In this document: piece after piece, positions 17,040 through 27,693 of the stretch
Numbering within the stretch: the stretch's first letter is position 1
How the letters are laid out: every line of letters begins with the position of its first letter
Origin: Chlorobium sp. N1
GTDB taxonomy: Bacteria > Bacteroidota > Chlorobiia > Chlorobiales > Chlorobiaceae
Length of the DNA stretch: 64,000 nucleotides
Direction: 5' to 3'
Assembly: GCF_004332115.1 (NCBI RefSeq)
Contig: NZ_SJPA01000002.1
Span: 248,001-312,000 of the forward strand
Made by a program: the position numbers and the translations under genes
The notes under the pieces: generated by a model
Told to the model about the DNA's origin: nothing
The model's input: the letters and a program-made list of their open reading frames with translations, nothing else
Databases searched by the model: none

Positions 17040-18241
17040 GGGCGGCTCCAGTCCGACAGCTCCGTCGGCGGTTCGTTGGAAGGATCCGGAACGGGTGCGG
17101 CGGCGGCCTCCTTTTCGAGCATCCGCTTGCGGTAGCGGGAGATGCTCAGCAGGATGCCCACGCCGAGCGAGTTGAACAGCAGGGCGGTGCCGCCGTAGCT
17201 GATGAACGGCAGGGCCACGCCGGTCGTCGGGATGAGGTGGCAGGCCACGGAGATGTTGATGAAGGCGAAAAGCGTGATGGCGATGGTGATGCCGAGCGCG
17301 ACGAACCGCCCGAAGAGGTCGGGGGCGTGCTTGGCGATGATCAGCCCGCAGATGAAGAAGCCCGCGAAGAGCAGGATGACCGAGACGGCGCCGATGAACC
17401 CGTACTCCTCGCCGATGACGACGAAGACGAAGTCGTTGTAGGAGAGCGGGAGGTAGAGCTCGCGCTGCTTCGAGGCTCCGATACCGAGCCCGAGGAGGCC
17501 TCCGTTGCCGAGACCGATGAGGGCCTGCACCACCTGGTAGCTCAGCCCCTTCGGGCTGTCGCTGAAAAAGGAGACCAGGCGCGCGATGCGGTAGGGTGCG
17601 GCAAGCGCGTAGGCGATGGCTGCGGGGATGACCATGGCGCCGGTCGCCAGGAGGTAGCGGAGGTTGACGCCGCCGGCGAACATGAGCGAAAAGCCGAGGA
17701 TGGTGATGAGCGATGCGGTGCTGAAGTTCGGCTCGAGCGCCACCAGCACCGAGACGGCAAGCAGCAGCGCCAGCATGGGGTAGTAGCCGGTATCGAGGTC
17801 CCGCACGTCCCCCTCCTTGTCGCTGATGAATCGGGCGAAGCGGAAGATCAGGGCGTACTTGGCAAGGTCGGAGACCTGGAACTTCACCGGCCCGACGCCG
17901 ATCCATCGTGCGGCGCCGTGGATGACCCCCACCACCTTCAGGAGGAGGAGCGCCGTCAGGAGGATGATGCTGGCGAGATAGAGCAGGCGGCTGATCTTCG
18001 AGAAGAAGTGGTAGTCGAAATGGCCGACCACGAGCACCACGGCCACTCCGGCGACGGTGAAGACGACGTGTCGCATGAGGAAGTACTCGCTGTTGGAGAA
18101 CTTGGTCTCGGCCCATCCGGCCCCGCTGCTGTAGACGACCACCACGCCGATGCACATCAGCACCGCGACGATGAAAAGCAGCAACTTGCCGGCGACGGCC
18201 TCGCCGCGCGACTGTGGGATGCCGACGCCCTCCGTCCTCAT
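17036..18241 (-). CDS. ftsW: Peptidoglycan polymerase / division protein FtsW
   Basis: SEDS-family septal glycan polymerase with about ten membrane helices. Of 401 residues, diagnostic parts are [22 protein letters not shown], the conserved acid in [43 protein letters not shown] near the active-site loop, and [20 protein letters not shown] close to the C-terminus. Starts at ATG 18241, overlapping the murD stop by 4 bases; a Pro-rich cytoplasmic tail follows the last helix. FtsW rather than RodA by its place in the dcw cluster and its pairing with FtsI. Confidence 0.95.
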   Translation of the reverse strand: MRTEGVGIPQSRGEAVAGKLLLFIVAVLMCIGVVVVYSSGAGWAETKFSNSEYFLMRHVVFTVAGVAVVLVVGHFDYHFFSKISRLLYLASIILLTALLLLKVVGVIHGAARWIGVGPVKFQVSDLAKYALIFRFARFISDKEGDVRDLDTGYYPMLALLLAVSVLVALEPNFSTASLITILGFSLMFAGGVNLRYLLATGAMVIPAAIAYALAAPYRIARLVSFFSDSPKGLSYQVVQALIGLGNGGLLGLGIGASKQRELYLPLSYNDFVFVVIGEEYGFIGAVSVILLFAGFFICGLIIAKHAPDLFGRFVALGITIAITLFAFINISVACHLIPTTGVALPFISYGGTALLFNSLGVGILLSISRYRKRMLEKEAAAAPVPDPSNEPPTELSDWSRP

Positions 18242-19620
18242 GGCTCCAGCCCTCCTACGAGTTCCTTGAAGCGACGGCCCCGTTCCTCGAAGTCCCGGAA
18301 GAGATCGAAACTCGCGCATCCGGGGGAGAAGAGCACCGTACGGCCCTCTCCGGCACCCCCTGCGGCTTCCCGGACGGCCTCCTCGAGCGTTTCGGCCTCC
18401 ACGACCGGCACGAGGGCGCTGAACGCCTCGGCCACCTTCCGGCGGGACTCGCCCATGGCGACGACGAGGTCGGCCTTCGAGCCGACGAGCGGTGCGATCG
18501 AGGAATAGTCGTTGCCCTTGTCGCGCCCTCCGGCGATCAGGACGATGCGGCCGGGAACGGACTCGAGCGCCTGGCGCATGGCGTTGAGGTTGGTCGCCTT
18601 CGAATCGTTGATCCAGTCCGAGCCCATCCTGCGGGCGACGAACTCCTGGCGGTGCTCGACGCCGGGGAACTCCCTGAGCGCCCTGAGCGCGGCGGCCATG
18701 TCAAGACGGAGTGCGCGTGCGAGGGCCAGGGCGGCCAGGGCGTTGCTGTCGTTGTGGTTGCCGCGGAAACTCCCCTTGTGGAACTCGTCGACGTGGATCA
18801 GCCGCTCCCCGCCGGCAACCACCCATCCGTCCTGCAGGTGGACGCTACCGTCGGGCTCGCCCCCGACCGGCCCCGCCGTCGAGAACGGCACCACGGCGAA
18901 GGCAAAGCCCCCTCGGCCGAAGTGCTCGCGCAGGATCGGGTCGTCGGCGTTGTAGACGAGGGTCCCGGCGTGGCCGAGATTGCGCGTGATGCGGTACTTG
19001 GCCTCGGCGTAGCGCATGATGTCGCCGCCGTACCGGTCCAGGTGGTCCGGGGTGATGTTGGTGATGAGGGCCGCCTCGGGACGGAAGTCCAGGCAGCGCT
19101 CGAGCTGGTAGCTGCTCAGCTCGACGACCGCGATGTCCTCCGCCTCCATCCGCTCGGCCATGGAGGCGAACGGGATGCCGATGTTGCCGACCCCGTAGGA
19201 GCGGTGCCCCCGCTCTCTTCCGTCGGCATCGCACATCCGCTCGACGAGGGTGGAGGTCGTCGTCTTGCCGTCGGTGCCGGTGATGGCGGCGATGCGGGCG
19301 CGGCAGAACCATGAGGCCAGCTCGATCTCGCTGACAATCGGAACCCGGCGCGCCTCGAGCTCCTGGATGAGCGGTGCGGAGGGGGGAATGCCGGGGCTGA
19401 CGACGGCGAGCTCCGACTCGAAGACCGCATCGCTGTGCCCTCCCGTCTCGATGTCGGCGCCGGCCGAGCGCAGCCGCTCCATCACGGCCGGATCCAGCGG
19501 TCCCTTCTCCGAGAGCAGCACCAGCGCCCCGTGGTGCAGGAGCAGCTCCGCGGCGGCGATGCCGCTGCGTCCGGCGCCGATCACCGCCACCCGCCTGCCG
19601 CAGAGAGTCCTTTCTTTCAT
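18238..19620 (-). CDS. murD: UDP-N-acetylmuramoyl-L-alanine--D-glutamate ligase
   Basis: Adds D-Glu to UDP-MurNAc-L-Ala. 460 residues from ATG 19620: N-terminal [20 protein letters not shown] loop [24 protein letters not shown] and [12 protein letters not shown] of the central domain, [15 protein letters not shown] and [10 protein letters not shown] of the C-terminal domain, all characteristic of MurD. Overlaps mraY by 4 bases at its start and ftsW by 4 bases at its end, so translation is likely coupled through mraY-murD-ftsW-murG. Confidence 0.96.
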   Translation of the reverse strand: MKERTLCGRRVAVIGAGRSGIAAAELLLHHGALVLLSEKGPLDPAVMERLRSAGADIETGGHSDAVFESELAVVSPGIPPSAPLIQELEARRVPIVSEIELASWFCRARIAAITGTDGKTTTSTLVERMCDADGRERGHRSYGVGNIGIPFASMAERMEAEDIAVVELSSYQLERCLDFRPEAALITNITPDHLDRYGGDIMRYAEAKYRITRNLGHAGTLVYNADDPILREHFGRGGFAFAVVPFSTAGPVGGEPDGSVHLQDGWVVAGGERLIHVDEFHKGSFRGNHNDSNALAALALARALRLDMAAALRALREFPGVEHRQEFVARRMGSDWINDSKATNLNAMRQALESVPGRIVLIAGGRDKGNDYSSIAPLVGSKADLVVAMGESRRKVAEAFSALVPVVEAETLEEAVREAAGGAGEGRTVLFSPGCASFDLFRDFEERGRRFKELVGGLEP

Positions 19621-20723
19621 CGCAGCTTCAGGGTCATGAGGCTTGCAAGGAAGAAGACGATCGTGACGATCCAGAACCGGATGACGATCTTCTGCTCGGC
19701 CCACCCCTTGAGCTGGAAGTGGTGGTGGAGCGGCGCCATGAGGAAGATCCTCCGGCCCTGGCCGAAGCGCATCTTCGTGTACTTGAAATAGAGCACCTGC
19801 AGCGAGACCGAGAGCGTCTCGAGGAAGAAGACCCCGGCCATCACCGGCAGCAGAAGCTCCTGCTTGATGAGCAGGGCGATGACGCCGATGCCGCTGCCGA
19901 GCGCGAGGGAGCCGGTATCGCCCATGAAGATCTCGGCCGGGTTGGAGTTGAACCAGAGGAACCCGACGGAGGCCATGACGAGGGCCATGCAGACCACGGC
20001 GATCTCGCCTCCGCCCGGGATGAACGGAATGCTCAGGTAGGTCGCATAGACGGCGTTGCCGGCCAGGTAGGCGAACCCGCCGAGGCCGAAGACCACGATG
20101 GCGGAGCTGCCGGAAGCGAGTCCGTCGAGGCCGTCGGTGAGGTTGACCGCGTTGGAGAGGGCGGTGATGATGAAGATGACCACGGGGATGTAGAAGTAAC
20201 CGTAATCGATCGTGAAGTGCTTGAAGAACGGCACGGCGGTCTCGCTCATAAGCACCGAGAAGGCGGGGTCGAGACTGGTGTAGATGCCGACGACGAGCCC
20301 GAGCGCCACCTGGGCCAGGAGCTTCCAGCGGGGAGAGAGCCCGCCCTTGATCTTCAGCACCACCTTGCTGTAGTCGTCGACGAAACCGACGGCCCCCATC
20401 CAGAGGACGGCGAGCATGATCAGCCAGACGTGCGGATCGTCGAACTTCGACCAGAGCAGGACGGAGACCTCGAAGGAGAAGATGATGAGCAGGCCGCCCA
20501 TGGTCGGCAGGTCCTTCTTCTTCCGGTGCTCCGGCGGCGCCTCCTCCTTGACCGGCTCGATGAAGCGCGAGCGGAGATAGGCGATGAAGGCCGGACCCGC
20601 AAGCAGGGTGATGAGCAGAGCCGTAATGGCCGCCGCGCTCGCCCTGAAGGTAAGGTACTCGACGACGCCGAGGCCGGGTGGGCTGTAGGCCTGGTTGATG
20701 GAGTGGAGGAGGTAGTAGAGCAT
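19617..20723 (-). CDS. mraY: Phospho-N-acetylmuramoyl-pentapeptide transferase MraY
   Basis: Polytopic inner-membrane enzyme that moves phospho-MurNAc-pentapeptide to undecaprenyl phosphate, giving lipid I. 368 residues, about ten helices. Family blocks: [17 protein letters not shown] with the catalytic Asp pair, the [12 protein letters not shown] motif, [16 protein letters not shown], and the [24 protein letters not shown] loop. The N-terminal extension [24 protein letters not shown] is common in this phylum. Ten bases separate it from murF. Confidence 0.97.
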   Translation of the reverse strand: MLYYLLHSINQAYSPPGLGVVEYLTFRASAAAITALLITLLAGPAFIAYLRSRFIEPVKEEAPPEHRKKKDLPTMGGLLIIFSFEVSVLLWSKFDDPHVWLIMLAVLWMGAVGFVDDYSKVVLKIKGGLSPRWKLLAQVALGLVVGIYTSLDPAFSVLMSETAVPFFKHFTIDYGYFYIPVVIFIITALSNAVNLTDGLDGLASGSSAIVVFGLGGFAYLAGNAVYATYLSIPFIPGGGEIAVVCMALVMASVGFLWFNSNPAEIFMGDTGSLALGSGIGVIALLIKQELLLPVMAGVFFLETLSVSLQVLYFKYTKMRFGQGRRIFLMAPLHHHFQLKGWAEQKIVIRFWIVTIVFFLASLMTLKLR

Positions 20724-20733
20724 GGATGTCTGT

Positions 20734-22164
20734 TCAGCTTGTTGGTGTACCCTGTTTCAGCCCGAGGAGCAGGTCGCCGGCCGTCTGCTCGAGACGCATG
20801 CCCCTCGATCCCTTGAAAAGCACCGTATCGCCCGGCCGGACGCATTCGCGGAGAGCCCGGAGGAGCTCATCCCTGGCGCCGAAGCTCCCGCGGCAGGCCC
20901 CTTTGCACTCTCGGCAGGCGAGGGCGGCGAGCTCTCCGAAGGTGAAGAGCATGTCGACCGGTCGGGCGGCAAGATAGCGGCCGATCAGGCGGTGCTCCTC
21001 TTCGGCCGTTGCCCCGAGCTCGAGCATGTCGCCAAGGACGGCGATCCTCCGGCCTCGGGAGGGCATGTCGAGAAGGGTGTCGATGGCCAGGCGCATCGAA
21101 TCCGGGTTGGCGTTGTAGGTATCGTTGATGACGGCGACCCCGCCCTCTTCGGCAAGTTCAAGCCGCTTCCAGCCCGCTTCGGGAAGCAGCCCCTCGAGCC
21201 CCTCGCGGACCTGGCGCGGCGAAAGGCCGAAGTGCAGGCCGACGGCGGCGGCCGCGACGGCGTTCAGGGCGTTGTGCCTTCCGGTCAAGCGCAGCGATAC
21301 CGGTTCGCGGTGCTCTCCGCAGGCAAGCGTGAAGGAGACCCTGCCGCCATCGCCGACCGTGACCGACTGCGCGCTGCAGATCCTCCCCTCCGCACTGCCG
21401 GTGCCGTAGGGAAAATGGCGCCCGGGATCGGTTGAGGCATCGGCGAGGCGGGGATCGTCGGCGTTGACGAAGATCGTGCCGCCGGAGCGGTCGAGCCACT
21501 CGTACAGGACCCGTTCGGCCCGGGCGACGCCGTCGAGGTCGATGAGGAACTCGAGGTGCTCGTGGCCGATGTTGGTGAGCAGGCCGTCGGTCGGCCGGGC
21601 GATGGAGACGAGCAGCTCCATTTCACCGGGATGGTTGATGCCCATCTCGACGACGGCGATCTCGGTGTCGCGCCGCATGCCGAGCAGCGTGAGGGGAACA
21701 CCGAGGTGGTTGTTGAGGTTGCCGCGGCTCACGTGGATCCTGAATCCGGTCCTGAGGACGGCCGCCGTCATCTCCTTCGTCGTGGTCTTGCCGTTGCTGC
21801 CGCCGATGCCGACGACCGGAATGGCGAAGGTGTCGCGGTAGATGGTGGCGAGCTGCTGCAGCCCCCGCTCCGTATCATCCACCACGATATAGGCCTTCGA
21901 GGGCGGCGGGAGGGGACTGCCCTCCGTGCGGTGCCATTCGGCCGAAACCATTGCGAAATCGGCGCCGCGCCGGAACACCTCGCCGACGTATCGGTGGCCG
22001 TCGGTGGATTCGCCCCTGAGCGCGATGAAGATCCCGGGGCCGTCCATCGCCCGCGAGTCGATCGCCGCAAGGGGATCGGCCACCTCCCGGCGGGGAGGGG
22101 CTGCGGGGTCCATGACGAGCTCGCCGCACTGCCGGAAATCATCCCACGTCAACACGCCCTTCAT
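20734..22164 (-). CDS. murF: UDP-N-acetylmuramoyl-tripeptide--D-Ala-D-Ala ligase
   Basis: Completes the UDP-MurNAc-pentapeptide by adding D-Ala-D-Ala. 476 residues: N-terminal UDP-binding domain with [19 protein letters not shown] loop [51 protein letters not shown] and [15 protein letters not shown] in the C-terminal domain. The [10 protein letters not shown] block separates MurF from MurC/D/E. Overlaps murE by 4 bases. Its D-Ala-D-Ala partner Ddl is not encoded in this cluster. Confidence 0.96.
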   Translation of the reverse strand: MKGVLTWDDFRQCGELVMDPAAPPRREVADPLAAIDSRAMDGPGIFIALRGESTDGHRYVGEVFRRGADFAMVSAEWHRTEGSPLPPPSKAYIVVDDTERGLQQLATIYRDTFAIPVVGIGGSNGKTTTKEMTAAVLRTGFRIHVSRGNLNNHLGVPLTLLGMRRDTEIAVVEMGINHPGEMELLVSIARPTDGLLTNIGHEHLEFLIDLDGVARAERVLYEWLDRSGGTIFVNADDPRLADASTDPGRHFPYGTGSAEGRICSAQSVTVGDGGRVSFTLACGEHREPVSLRLTGRHNALNAVAAAAVGLHFGLSPRQVREGLEGLLPEAGWKRLELAEEGGVAVINDTYNANPDSMRLAIDTLLDMPSRGRRIAVLGDMLELGATAEEEHRLIGRYLAARPVDMLFTFGELAALACRECKGACRGSFGARDELLRALRECVRPGDTVLFKGSRGMRLEQTAGDLLLGLKQGTPTS

Positions 22165-23711
22165 GCGTTCGTCTCCTCTTTCGGGTTCAGGCCGCTCTCG
22201 AGCACCTCGCGGTCCGAAAAATGCTCCCGCCTTCCGCGGGCTTCCTGATAGGTTTCATGGCCCTTGCCGGCGACGAGCAGTACGTCCTGCCGCCGCAGCA
22301 TCGCGACGGCCGCCCGGATGGCCTCCGCCCGGTCGGTGATGCGCAGGTGGCCTCGTTTCTCCATACCCGCTTCGATTCCGTCGAGGATCGCTTCGGGATC
22401 CTCGTCACGCGGGTTGTCGCTGGTGATGACGACCCGGTCGGCCAGCTCCGCGGCGATTCGGCCCATCTCGGGCCGTTTCAGGCGGTCGCGGTTCCCCCCG
22501 CATCCGAAGACGACGACGAGCCGCCCGTCCGGAGGAAGGAGGGCGCGCAGGGCGGAAAGCGCCTGGCGGAGCGCGTCGGGGGTGTGCGCGTAATCGACGA
22601 TGGCCGTGCCCCGGATGGCGGGCCCCTCGACCCGCTCCATCCTCCCTTCCACCCCCTGGAGGGCCGGAACGGTTGAGACGATTGCTTCGGCTGACAGGCC
22701 GAGGGCGTGCGAAGCCGCGGCGGCCTCGAGCAGGTTCATCACGTTGAAGCGGCCCGGCAGCCGGTACTCGGCCTCCAGCTCCGCCACCCCGGGAAACGAC
22801 AGCCGTACCCTCGAGGAACCGGCGGACTCCCCGGCGAGGAGTGCGCCGTAACTGCTGCCGCAGCGCATGCCGCGGAACGGATGCGCCTCGAGCGAGCAGC
22901 AGGCGCGCTGGTCCTCCGGCACCCGGGCCGCCATGAAGGCCGCTTTCGGATCGTCGACGTTGAAGACCCCCATGCCGCCCGGCGCCAGCTGGTCGAAAAG
23001 CCTGCGCTTGGCTTCGGCGTAAGCCTCCATCGAGGGGTGGAAGTCAAGGTGGTCGGGCGTCAGGTTGGTGAACACCGCAGCGTCGAAGGCCAGGCCGTGC
23101 ACCCGGCCGAGCTCGAGCGCGTGGGAGGAGACCTCCATCACCACGGCGCGGCTGCCGGCATCCACCATCATGCGCAGGAGGCGTTGCAGCCCGTGCCCCT
23201 CCGGGGTGGTGCGCTCCAGCGGGAACTCCCGGCCTCCGACGATGGCCTTCCCGGTTCCGACGTATCCGCAGGGGAGGCCGTTCATGGAAAGGATGGAGGC
23301 GATGAGGCGCGCCGTCGTGGTCTTGCCGTTCGTGCCCGTCACGCCGACGACCTTCAGGCTCCGTGCCGGATGGCCGTAGCAGGAGGCTGCGGCAAGCGAG
23401 AGCGCGCGGCGGGCGTCCGGCACCCTGATGCACACCGCACCGCCGGTGCCGATGCCCCCGGGAAACTCCTCAGAGAGCACCGCGACGGCGCCCCGCTCGA
23501 CCGCCTGGGCGATGAAGCGCCGGCCGTCATCGGCGAACCCCCTTACCGCCACGAAGAGCGCACCCTCTTCGACCTCCCGCGAATCGTTCGTGACCGATCG
23601 CACCCTCACCCCTTCGGGCCTTCCGGCCTCGAGCTCGTAGGCTCCCAGCTCCCCGAGGATCTCCGGGAGGGGGACCGGCTGCATGCCGACGGGCTGGGCG
23701 CTGGCGTTCAT
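22161..23711 (-). CDS. murE: UDP-MurNAc-L-Ala-D-Glu--meso-diaminopimelate ligase
   Basis: Adds the third stem residue. 516 residues from ATG 23711: ATP loop GTNGKTTT (126-133), MEVSSHAL, NLTPDHLDFH, DYAHTPDAL and, at residues 432-435, DNPR, the signature of enzymes that use meso-diaminopimelate rather than lysine. This predicts DAP-type peptidoglycan and agrees with dapD elsewhere in the window. ATG 23711 overlaps the ftsI stop by 4 bases, and AGGA lies about eight bases upstream of it. Confidence 0.96.
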   Translation of the reverse strand: MNASAQPVGMQPVPLPEILGELGAYELEAGRPEGVRVRSVTNDSREVEEGALFVAVRGFADDGRRFIAQAVERGAVAVLSEEFPGGIGTGGAVCIRVPDARRALSLAAASCYGHPARSLKVVGVTGTNGKTTTARLIASILSMNGLPCGYVGTGKAIVGGREFPLERTTPEGHGLQRLLRMMVDAGSRAVVMEVSSHALELGRVHGLAFDAAVFTNLTPDHLDFHPSMEAYAEAKRRLFDQLAPGGMGVFNVDDPKAAFMAARVPEDQRACCSLEAHPFRGMRCGSSYGALLAGESAGSSRVRLSFPGVAELEAEYRLPGRFNVMNLLEAAAASHALGLSAEAIVSTVPALQGVEGRMERVEGPAIRGTAIVDYAHTPDALRQALSALRALLPPDGRLVVVFGCGGNRDRLKRPEMGRIAAELADRVVITSDNPRDEDPEAILDGIEAGMEKRGHLRITDRAEAIRAAVAMLRRQDVLLVAGKGHETYQEARGRREHFSDREVLESGLNPKEETNA

Positions 23712-25729
23712 GAAGGATTCCTGTTCTTTGTTATGGGGGCAAGCCTCACCCGGACCGCCGTCCGCCCGTCCACTTTCGTTCCCGGCGCCGTGTCCTGGCT
23801 CTCGACGAGCCCGTCGCGCGGACCGCGGTGCTCCATATGCAGGCCGAGCCATTTCAGGAGGCGTTCGGCCTCCCCCCTCGACATCCCCCTGAGCTCCGGC
23901 ACCGCCACCGTTTCGATCCGGCGGAGCTCGGCCTGCTCGCTCGAACGGATGGAGAGGTTTTCGCGCATCTCGGCCGAGCAGGCGATCATCCTCGAGGCGA
24001 TGGAACGGAACGAGGGCGCTGCGACGGTGGACGCATAATACGCCGGTTTGGGATCTTCGACAAGCACGATTATCGCATAGCGGGGATCTTCTACCGGGAA
24101 GTATCCCACGAACGAGGAGACGTAGACCTTGTTGCGGTAGGAGCCTCCGGTGAAACGCTGTGCCGTGCCGGTCTTGCCGGCCACGCTGATACCCCGGAGA
24201 GAGGCGCTCACCGCCGTACCGCTGTCGACGACCGCCTTGAAATACTCGCGGCTCATGTACTCGGCCGTCCGCTCCGACATCACCCGCCCGACCCGTTTCG
24301 GCTCGTAGCGCCGGACGGTATGGCCCGAGGCGTCGGAAATGCGCCGGACGACGAACGGACGCATCAGCTCACCGCCGTTGGCCATGGCGGCATAGGCCTG
24401 CAGGATCTGGATCGGGGTGGTCGTCACCTCGTAGCCGTACCCCATCCACGGCAGGGTGGTGCCGCTCCACTTCTCGAGCGGCTTGACATTGCCGGCAATC
24501 TCCCCGACGAGGCCGATGCCCGTTCTGCGGCCGAACCCGAACCGGTCCACGTACTCCTTGAAGGCCTCGTTCCCGAGCTCCATGGCGGTGCTGGCCGCGA
24601 CGACGTTGCTCGAGTACATGATGGCCTCGCGGAACGTGATGTCGCCGTAAGGCTCATGGTCCCGCACCCTGCGGTTGTAGACCGGCAGGACGCCGTTATG
24701 GGCGAACACCATGTCCTCGGCCCTGCGGCCGAGCTTCTCCGTGGCCGCCGCCGCCATGACGATCTTGAAGGTCGAACCGGGCTCGAAGCTGTCGGTCACC
24801 GACCGGTTCCTGGCCTTCTCGGGGGTCCAGGTCGAACGGTCGTTGAGGTTGAAGGTAGGGTAGTTGGCCATGGCGAGCACCTCGCCCGTCCCGACTTCCA
24901 TGACGATGCCGGTCGCGGCCGCCGCGCTGTAGCGCTCGACGATGCCCGAGAGTTCGTCCTCGACGATGCTCTGGATGTCGGCATCGATGGTGAGCTCGAC
25001 GGTATTGCCCGGAACGGCCGCCTCCTGCCGGGCGTCGGGCGCGGGATAGCGGTTCCCGGTCGCGGTGCGCTGGTAGATGGTCGTGCCGTCGGTGCCGCGC
25101 AGCTCTCTGTCGAGCCCGAGCTCAAGGCCGCTGGTGCCCTTGTTGCCGCTGCCGGTCAGGCCGATCACCTGCGAGGCGACGTTCAGGTAGTAGCGCTGGT
25201 GTTCGCGATCGCTCCAGACGCCCGGGATCTTCTCCTTCAGGAGGGGGAGCGCCTTGGCGATGGGTACCTTGCGGCCGAGCACGGCGTTGCCGCGGCGGCG
25301 GCGAAGCTCCTTGAGGTAGGAGTCCCTGCTGCCGCCGAGATGGCGGGCGAAGAGGGTGGCGATGTGCAGGGAGTTGTCGAAGGTCTTCTGCTTGCGTGTG
25401 CGGCGGTCCCTGACCGGACGGCCCCTGTCGTCGAAGAGCGGTGTCTTCCGCACGATCTTCGGGTCGGCGTAGAACGAGACCGATTCGATGCTCTCGGCGA
25501 GCATCCTGCCGTGACGGTCGAGGATGTCTCCCCGGCGGGCCGTGCTGGTGACCACTCGCTCGTACTGGCGGGACGCCTTCTCGCGGTAGGTCGAACCGTT
25601 GAGGATCTGGACCTTGAAGAGCATGGCGATGATGGCCGACATGAACAGGGCGAAGACGAGCATGAGGACGCCGATCCTCCTGCCGAACCCCCTGTCGACC
25701 TCAGCCGTCCCCTGCCGCTCCTCGTTCAT
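23708..25729 (-). CDS. ftsI: Division-specific penicillin-binding protein (FtsI/PBP3-like) with PASTA domain
   Basis: Septal transpeptidase. 673 residues: short cytoplasmic tail, one membrane helix (about 18-39), dimerisation domain starting RRGDILDRHGRMLA (66-79), transpeptidase domain with STFK (319-322, catalytic Ser), SSN (373-375) and KTG (519-521). A C-terminal PASTA domain (about 608-663, VPELRGMSRGEAERLLKWLG...) is present, which E. coli FtsI lacks. Pairs with FtsW encoded in the same cluster; 26 bases downstream of ftsL. Confidence 0.94.
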   Translation of the reverse strand: MNEERQGTAEVDRGFGRRIGVLMLVFALFMSAIIAMLFKVQILNGSTYREKASRQYERVVTSTARRGDILDRHGRMLAESIESVSFYADPKIVRKTPLFDDRGRPVRDRRTRKQKTFDNSLHIATLFARHLGGSRDSYLKELRRRRGNAVLGRKVPIAKALPLLKEKIPGVWSDREHQRYYLNVASQVIGLTGSGNKGTSGLELGLDRELRGTDGTTIYQRTATGNRYPAPDARQEAAVPGNTVELTIDADIQSIVEDELSGIVERYSAAAATGIVMEVGTGEVLAMANYPTFNLNDRSTWTPEKARNRSVTDSFEPGSTFKIVMAAAATEKLGRRAEDMVFAHNGVLPVYNRRVRDHEPYGDITFREAIMYSSNVVAASTAMELGNEAFKEYVDRFGFGRRTGIGLVGEIAGNVKPLEKWSGTTLPWMGYGYEVTTTPIQILQAYAAMANGGELMRPFVVRRISDASGHTVRRYEPKRVGRVMSERTAEYMSREYFKAVVDSGTAVSASLRGISVAGKTGTAQRFTGGSYRNKVYVSSFVGYFPVEDPRYAIIVLVEDPKPAYYASTVAAPSFRSIASRMIACSAEMRENLSIRSSEQAELRRIETVAVPELRGMSRGEAERLLKWLGLHMEHRGPRDGLVESQDTAPGTKVDGRTAVRVRLAPITKNRNPS

Positions 25730-25755
25730 GCTCGTTCTCCCTCAGGCCCTGCCGT

Positions 25756-26217
25756 TCATGGTTGGATCACGACCGGAGGCTCCGGCGACGGGACGAGCCC
25801 GAGCGCGGCGGCATCCTTGGTGATGCTGTGGATGCTCTGCAGCTCCCTGATCTTCAGCTCCTGCGCGGCAAGCACGCTGGTGGTGAGCCGGATGTGGCTG
25901 CGGAGCCGCTCGTTCTGGAGCGCAAGGTTCTTGATGGCGATGGTGCTGTTGATCTGAAACAGGAAAAACCCCGTACCCGCCAGCAGGTAGAGGAACGAGC
26001 GCAGCCTGAGCAGGCGCGAGAAGTCCGGCGCAAGGCCCCTTCCCGGTTGCGGAGCCGAGGCGCCGGAAAGAGGGGGCCCGGAAACCGGGCGGGCAGCCAG
26101 AGGCCGGAGCTCCGCGGGAGGAGCGGCTTCGGGATCGGGCGACGAGTGGCCGGGCCCCCGGAAAAAGAATGTCTGGAGCCTGCCGAACGAAGCCGGCAGC
26201 AGCCGCGCGCTGATCAT
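25756..26217 (-). CDS. ftsL: FtsL-like division protein
   Basis: 153-residue bitopic protein in the ftsL slot between rsmH and ftsI. A long Pro/Ala-rich cytoplasmic region (about 1-68) leads to one membrane helix (about 72-92), then a leucine-zipper-like periplasmic helix (about 93-130, NLALQNERLRSHIRLTTSVLAAQELKIRELQS is split by the membrane boundary) and a short tail with AALGLVPSPEPP, a typical FtsL ending. Sequence is weakly conserved in this family, so topology and gene order carry the call. Its start overlaps the rsmH stop by 4 bases. Confidence 0.78.
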   Translation of the reverse strand: MISARLLPASFGRLQTFFFRGPGHSSPDPEAAPPAELRPLAARPVSGPPLSGASAPQPGRGLAPDFSRLLRLRSFLYLLAGTGFFLFQINSTIAIKNLALQNERLRSHIRLTTSVLAAQELKIRELQSIHSITKDAAALGLVPSPEPPVVIQP

Positions 26218-27197
26218 TGGACACCTCCTGTTTTTTCAGCAACCCTGAGTTTCGCGCTCCGCGCCCGGGGGTTCTGTCGCACCTCCTCCTCGGAAGCCGT
26301 GACCGCCTTGCGGGTCACAAGGGACAGTTCGCCCCTGGAAAGCGGCTCGCGCAACCCGACCCCCTTCGGTCCCCAGTCGCACTCCGACTGCTTCGCGAAG
26401 AACTGTTTCACCATCCGGTCCTCGAGCGAGTGGTAGCTGATGACCGCCATCCGCCCGCCCGGCGCGAGCAGCGCCACTCCGTCTTCGAGCACCTGGCGGA
26501 GGACGTCGAGCTCCCCGTTGACGGCGATGCGCAGCGCCTGGAACACCCTCGAGAGCGAACGGATGAGATGCTGGCGGCCGTGCACGACGCTTCTGACGAC
26601 CTCCGCAAGCTCTTTGGTCGTCTGCAGCGGGCCCTGCTTCTCACGGGCGGCAACCACGGCGCGCGCTATCGCCCGGCTGCGCGGCTCCTCGCCGTAGCGG
26701 AACATGATCGAGGCCAGCTCCCGCTCGTCGAGGTCCCTGAGGAGGTCTTCGGCCGAAAGCGGAGCCGATGCGTCCATGCGCATGTCGAGCGGTCCGTCCT
26801 GCATGTAGCTGAACCCCCGCCCGGCGCTGTCGATCTGGCGGGACGATACCCCGAGGTCGAGCAGGATGCCCTTCGCCGCCGGTTCCATCCCGAGCCGTCG
26901 GGCCTCGCCCGAAACGAGGGAGAGGATGTCCCGGAAGTTCCCCTTCACTCCGAGCGCACTCCGGCCGAAGGGCTCAAGGCGCCGGCGGGCGGTCGCCAGG
27001 GCCTCGTCATCCTGGTCGATCCCGACAAGGAGCGAACGCTCGAGCCAGCCCTCCGCCTCGAGCTTCCGGAGGATGGCCAGGGAATGGCCGCCGCCGCCGA
27101 GCGTCCCGTCCACATAGAGGCCGGGCCCTAGCACCAGCGACTCGATGCACTCCCGGAGGAGCACGGGATCATGGTAGCTGTCGGGGGATTGCAGCAT
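26214..27197 (-). CDS. rsmH: 16S rRNA (cytosine-1402 N4)-methyltransferase
   Basis: MraW/RsmH methylates N4 of C1402 in 16S rRNA using SAM. 327 residues from ATG 27197: HDPVLLRECIESL, SAM loop DGTLGGGGHS, IDQDDEALATA, LLDLGVSSRQID, RGFSYMQDGPLDMRM, FRYGEEPRSRAIARAI-type block, FQALRIAVNGEL and ISYHSLEDRMVKQFF are all family signatures. Start ATG shares one base with the mraZ stop (TGATG), so it is translationally coupled to mraZ. Confidence 0.96.
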   Translation of the reverse strand: MLQSPDSYHDPVLLRECIESLVLGPGLYVDGTLGGGGHSLAILRKLEAEGWLERSLLVGIDQDDEALATARRRLEPFGRSALGVKGNFRDILSLVSGEARRLGMEPAAKGILLDLGVSSRQIDSAGRGFSYMQDGPLDMRMDASAPLSAEDLLRDLDERELASIMFRYGEEPRSRAIARAVVAAREKQGPLQTTKELAEVVRSVVHGRQHLIRSLSRVFQALRIAVNGELDVLRQVLEDGVALLAPGGRMAVISYHSLEDRMVKQFFAKQSECDWGPKGVGLREPLSRGELSLVTRKAVTASEEEVRQNPRARSAKLRVAEKTGGVQ

Positions 27198-27658
27198 CAG
27201 AAATACCTTCCCGCAAGCGCCGCAAAGCGCCCGCTGCTTCTCTCGAGCATCTCGGACAGCCGTCCGGGTTCCCATACGATCATTTTGGTATCGGCACCGA
27301 TGACGACCACGTCCCGCGTGATGCCGGCATGGTCGAGAAACTCCCTGGAAAGGGGGATGCGGCCCTGGCGGTCGAGCTCGACCATCTCGAGGCTCTCGTA
27401 CATCAGGGTCTTCAGGAGACGCTCGTCGGGGTGGAAATCCGAGAGCGCGGAAATGCTCCTCGCCATCGCCTCCCACGTATCGGGGAGATAGAGCTCGAGG
27501 GAACGGTCGGGGGACTTCATCACGTAGAGCGAGGAGGCCTCCCTGGTGGAGGAGGGTCCGGCAGCCGCTCCGGGGAACTTCCTGCGGAACCTCGCAGGAA
27601 TCATCAGCCGCCCCTTTTCATCGACCGCATGCCGCTCTTTTCCGATAAAACCTGCCAT
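27197..27658 (-). CDS. mraZ: Transcriptional regulator MraZ
   Basis: DNA-binding regulator at the head of the dcw cluster, known to repress or modulate its own operon. 153 residues with the two AbrB-like MraZ half-domains: DEKGRLMIPARFR (about 13-25) and DRQGRIPLSREFLDHAGI (about 98-115). ATG 27658 fits the family start (MxGxxxHxxDxKGR); the frame is open to 27775 but that stretch holds the promoter region and three MraZ boxes. No good ribosome site is seen. Confidence 0.93.
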   Translation of the reverse strand: MAGFIGKERHAVDEKGRLMIPARFRRKFPGAAAGPSSTREASSLYVMKSPDRSLELYLPDTWEAMARSISALSDFHPDERLLKTLMYESLEMVELDRQGRIPLSREFLDHAGITRDVVVIGADTKMIVWEPGRLSEMLERSSGRFAALAGRYF

Positions 27659-27693
27659 GTCGACGTCAGTTCTGCTCCGTTTTGGCCGAAACC

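Noticed and set aside
17040-18155. Possible long N-terminal extension or fusion of murG
   Set aside because: The frame stays open upstream but overlaps all of ftsW; the ATGA overlap and the family start at 17039 settle the true start.
23828-25957. 709-codon plus-strand open frame
   Set aside because: Antisense to ftsI and ftsL, which have full catalytic motifs; translation shows no recognisable fold.
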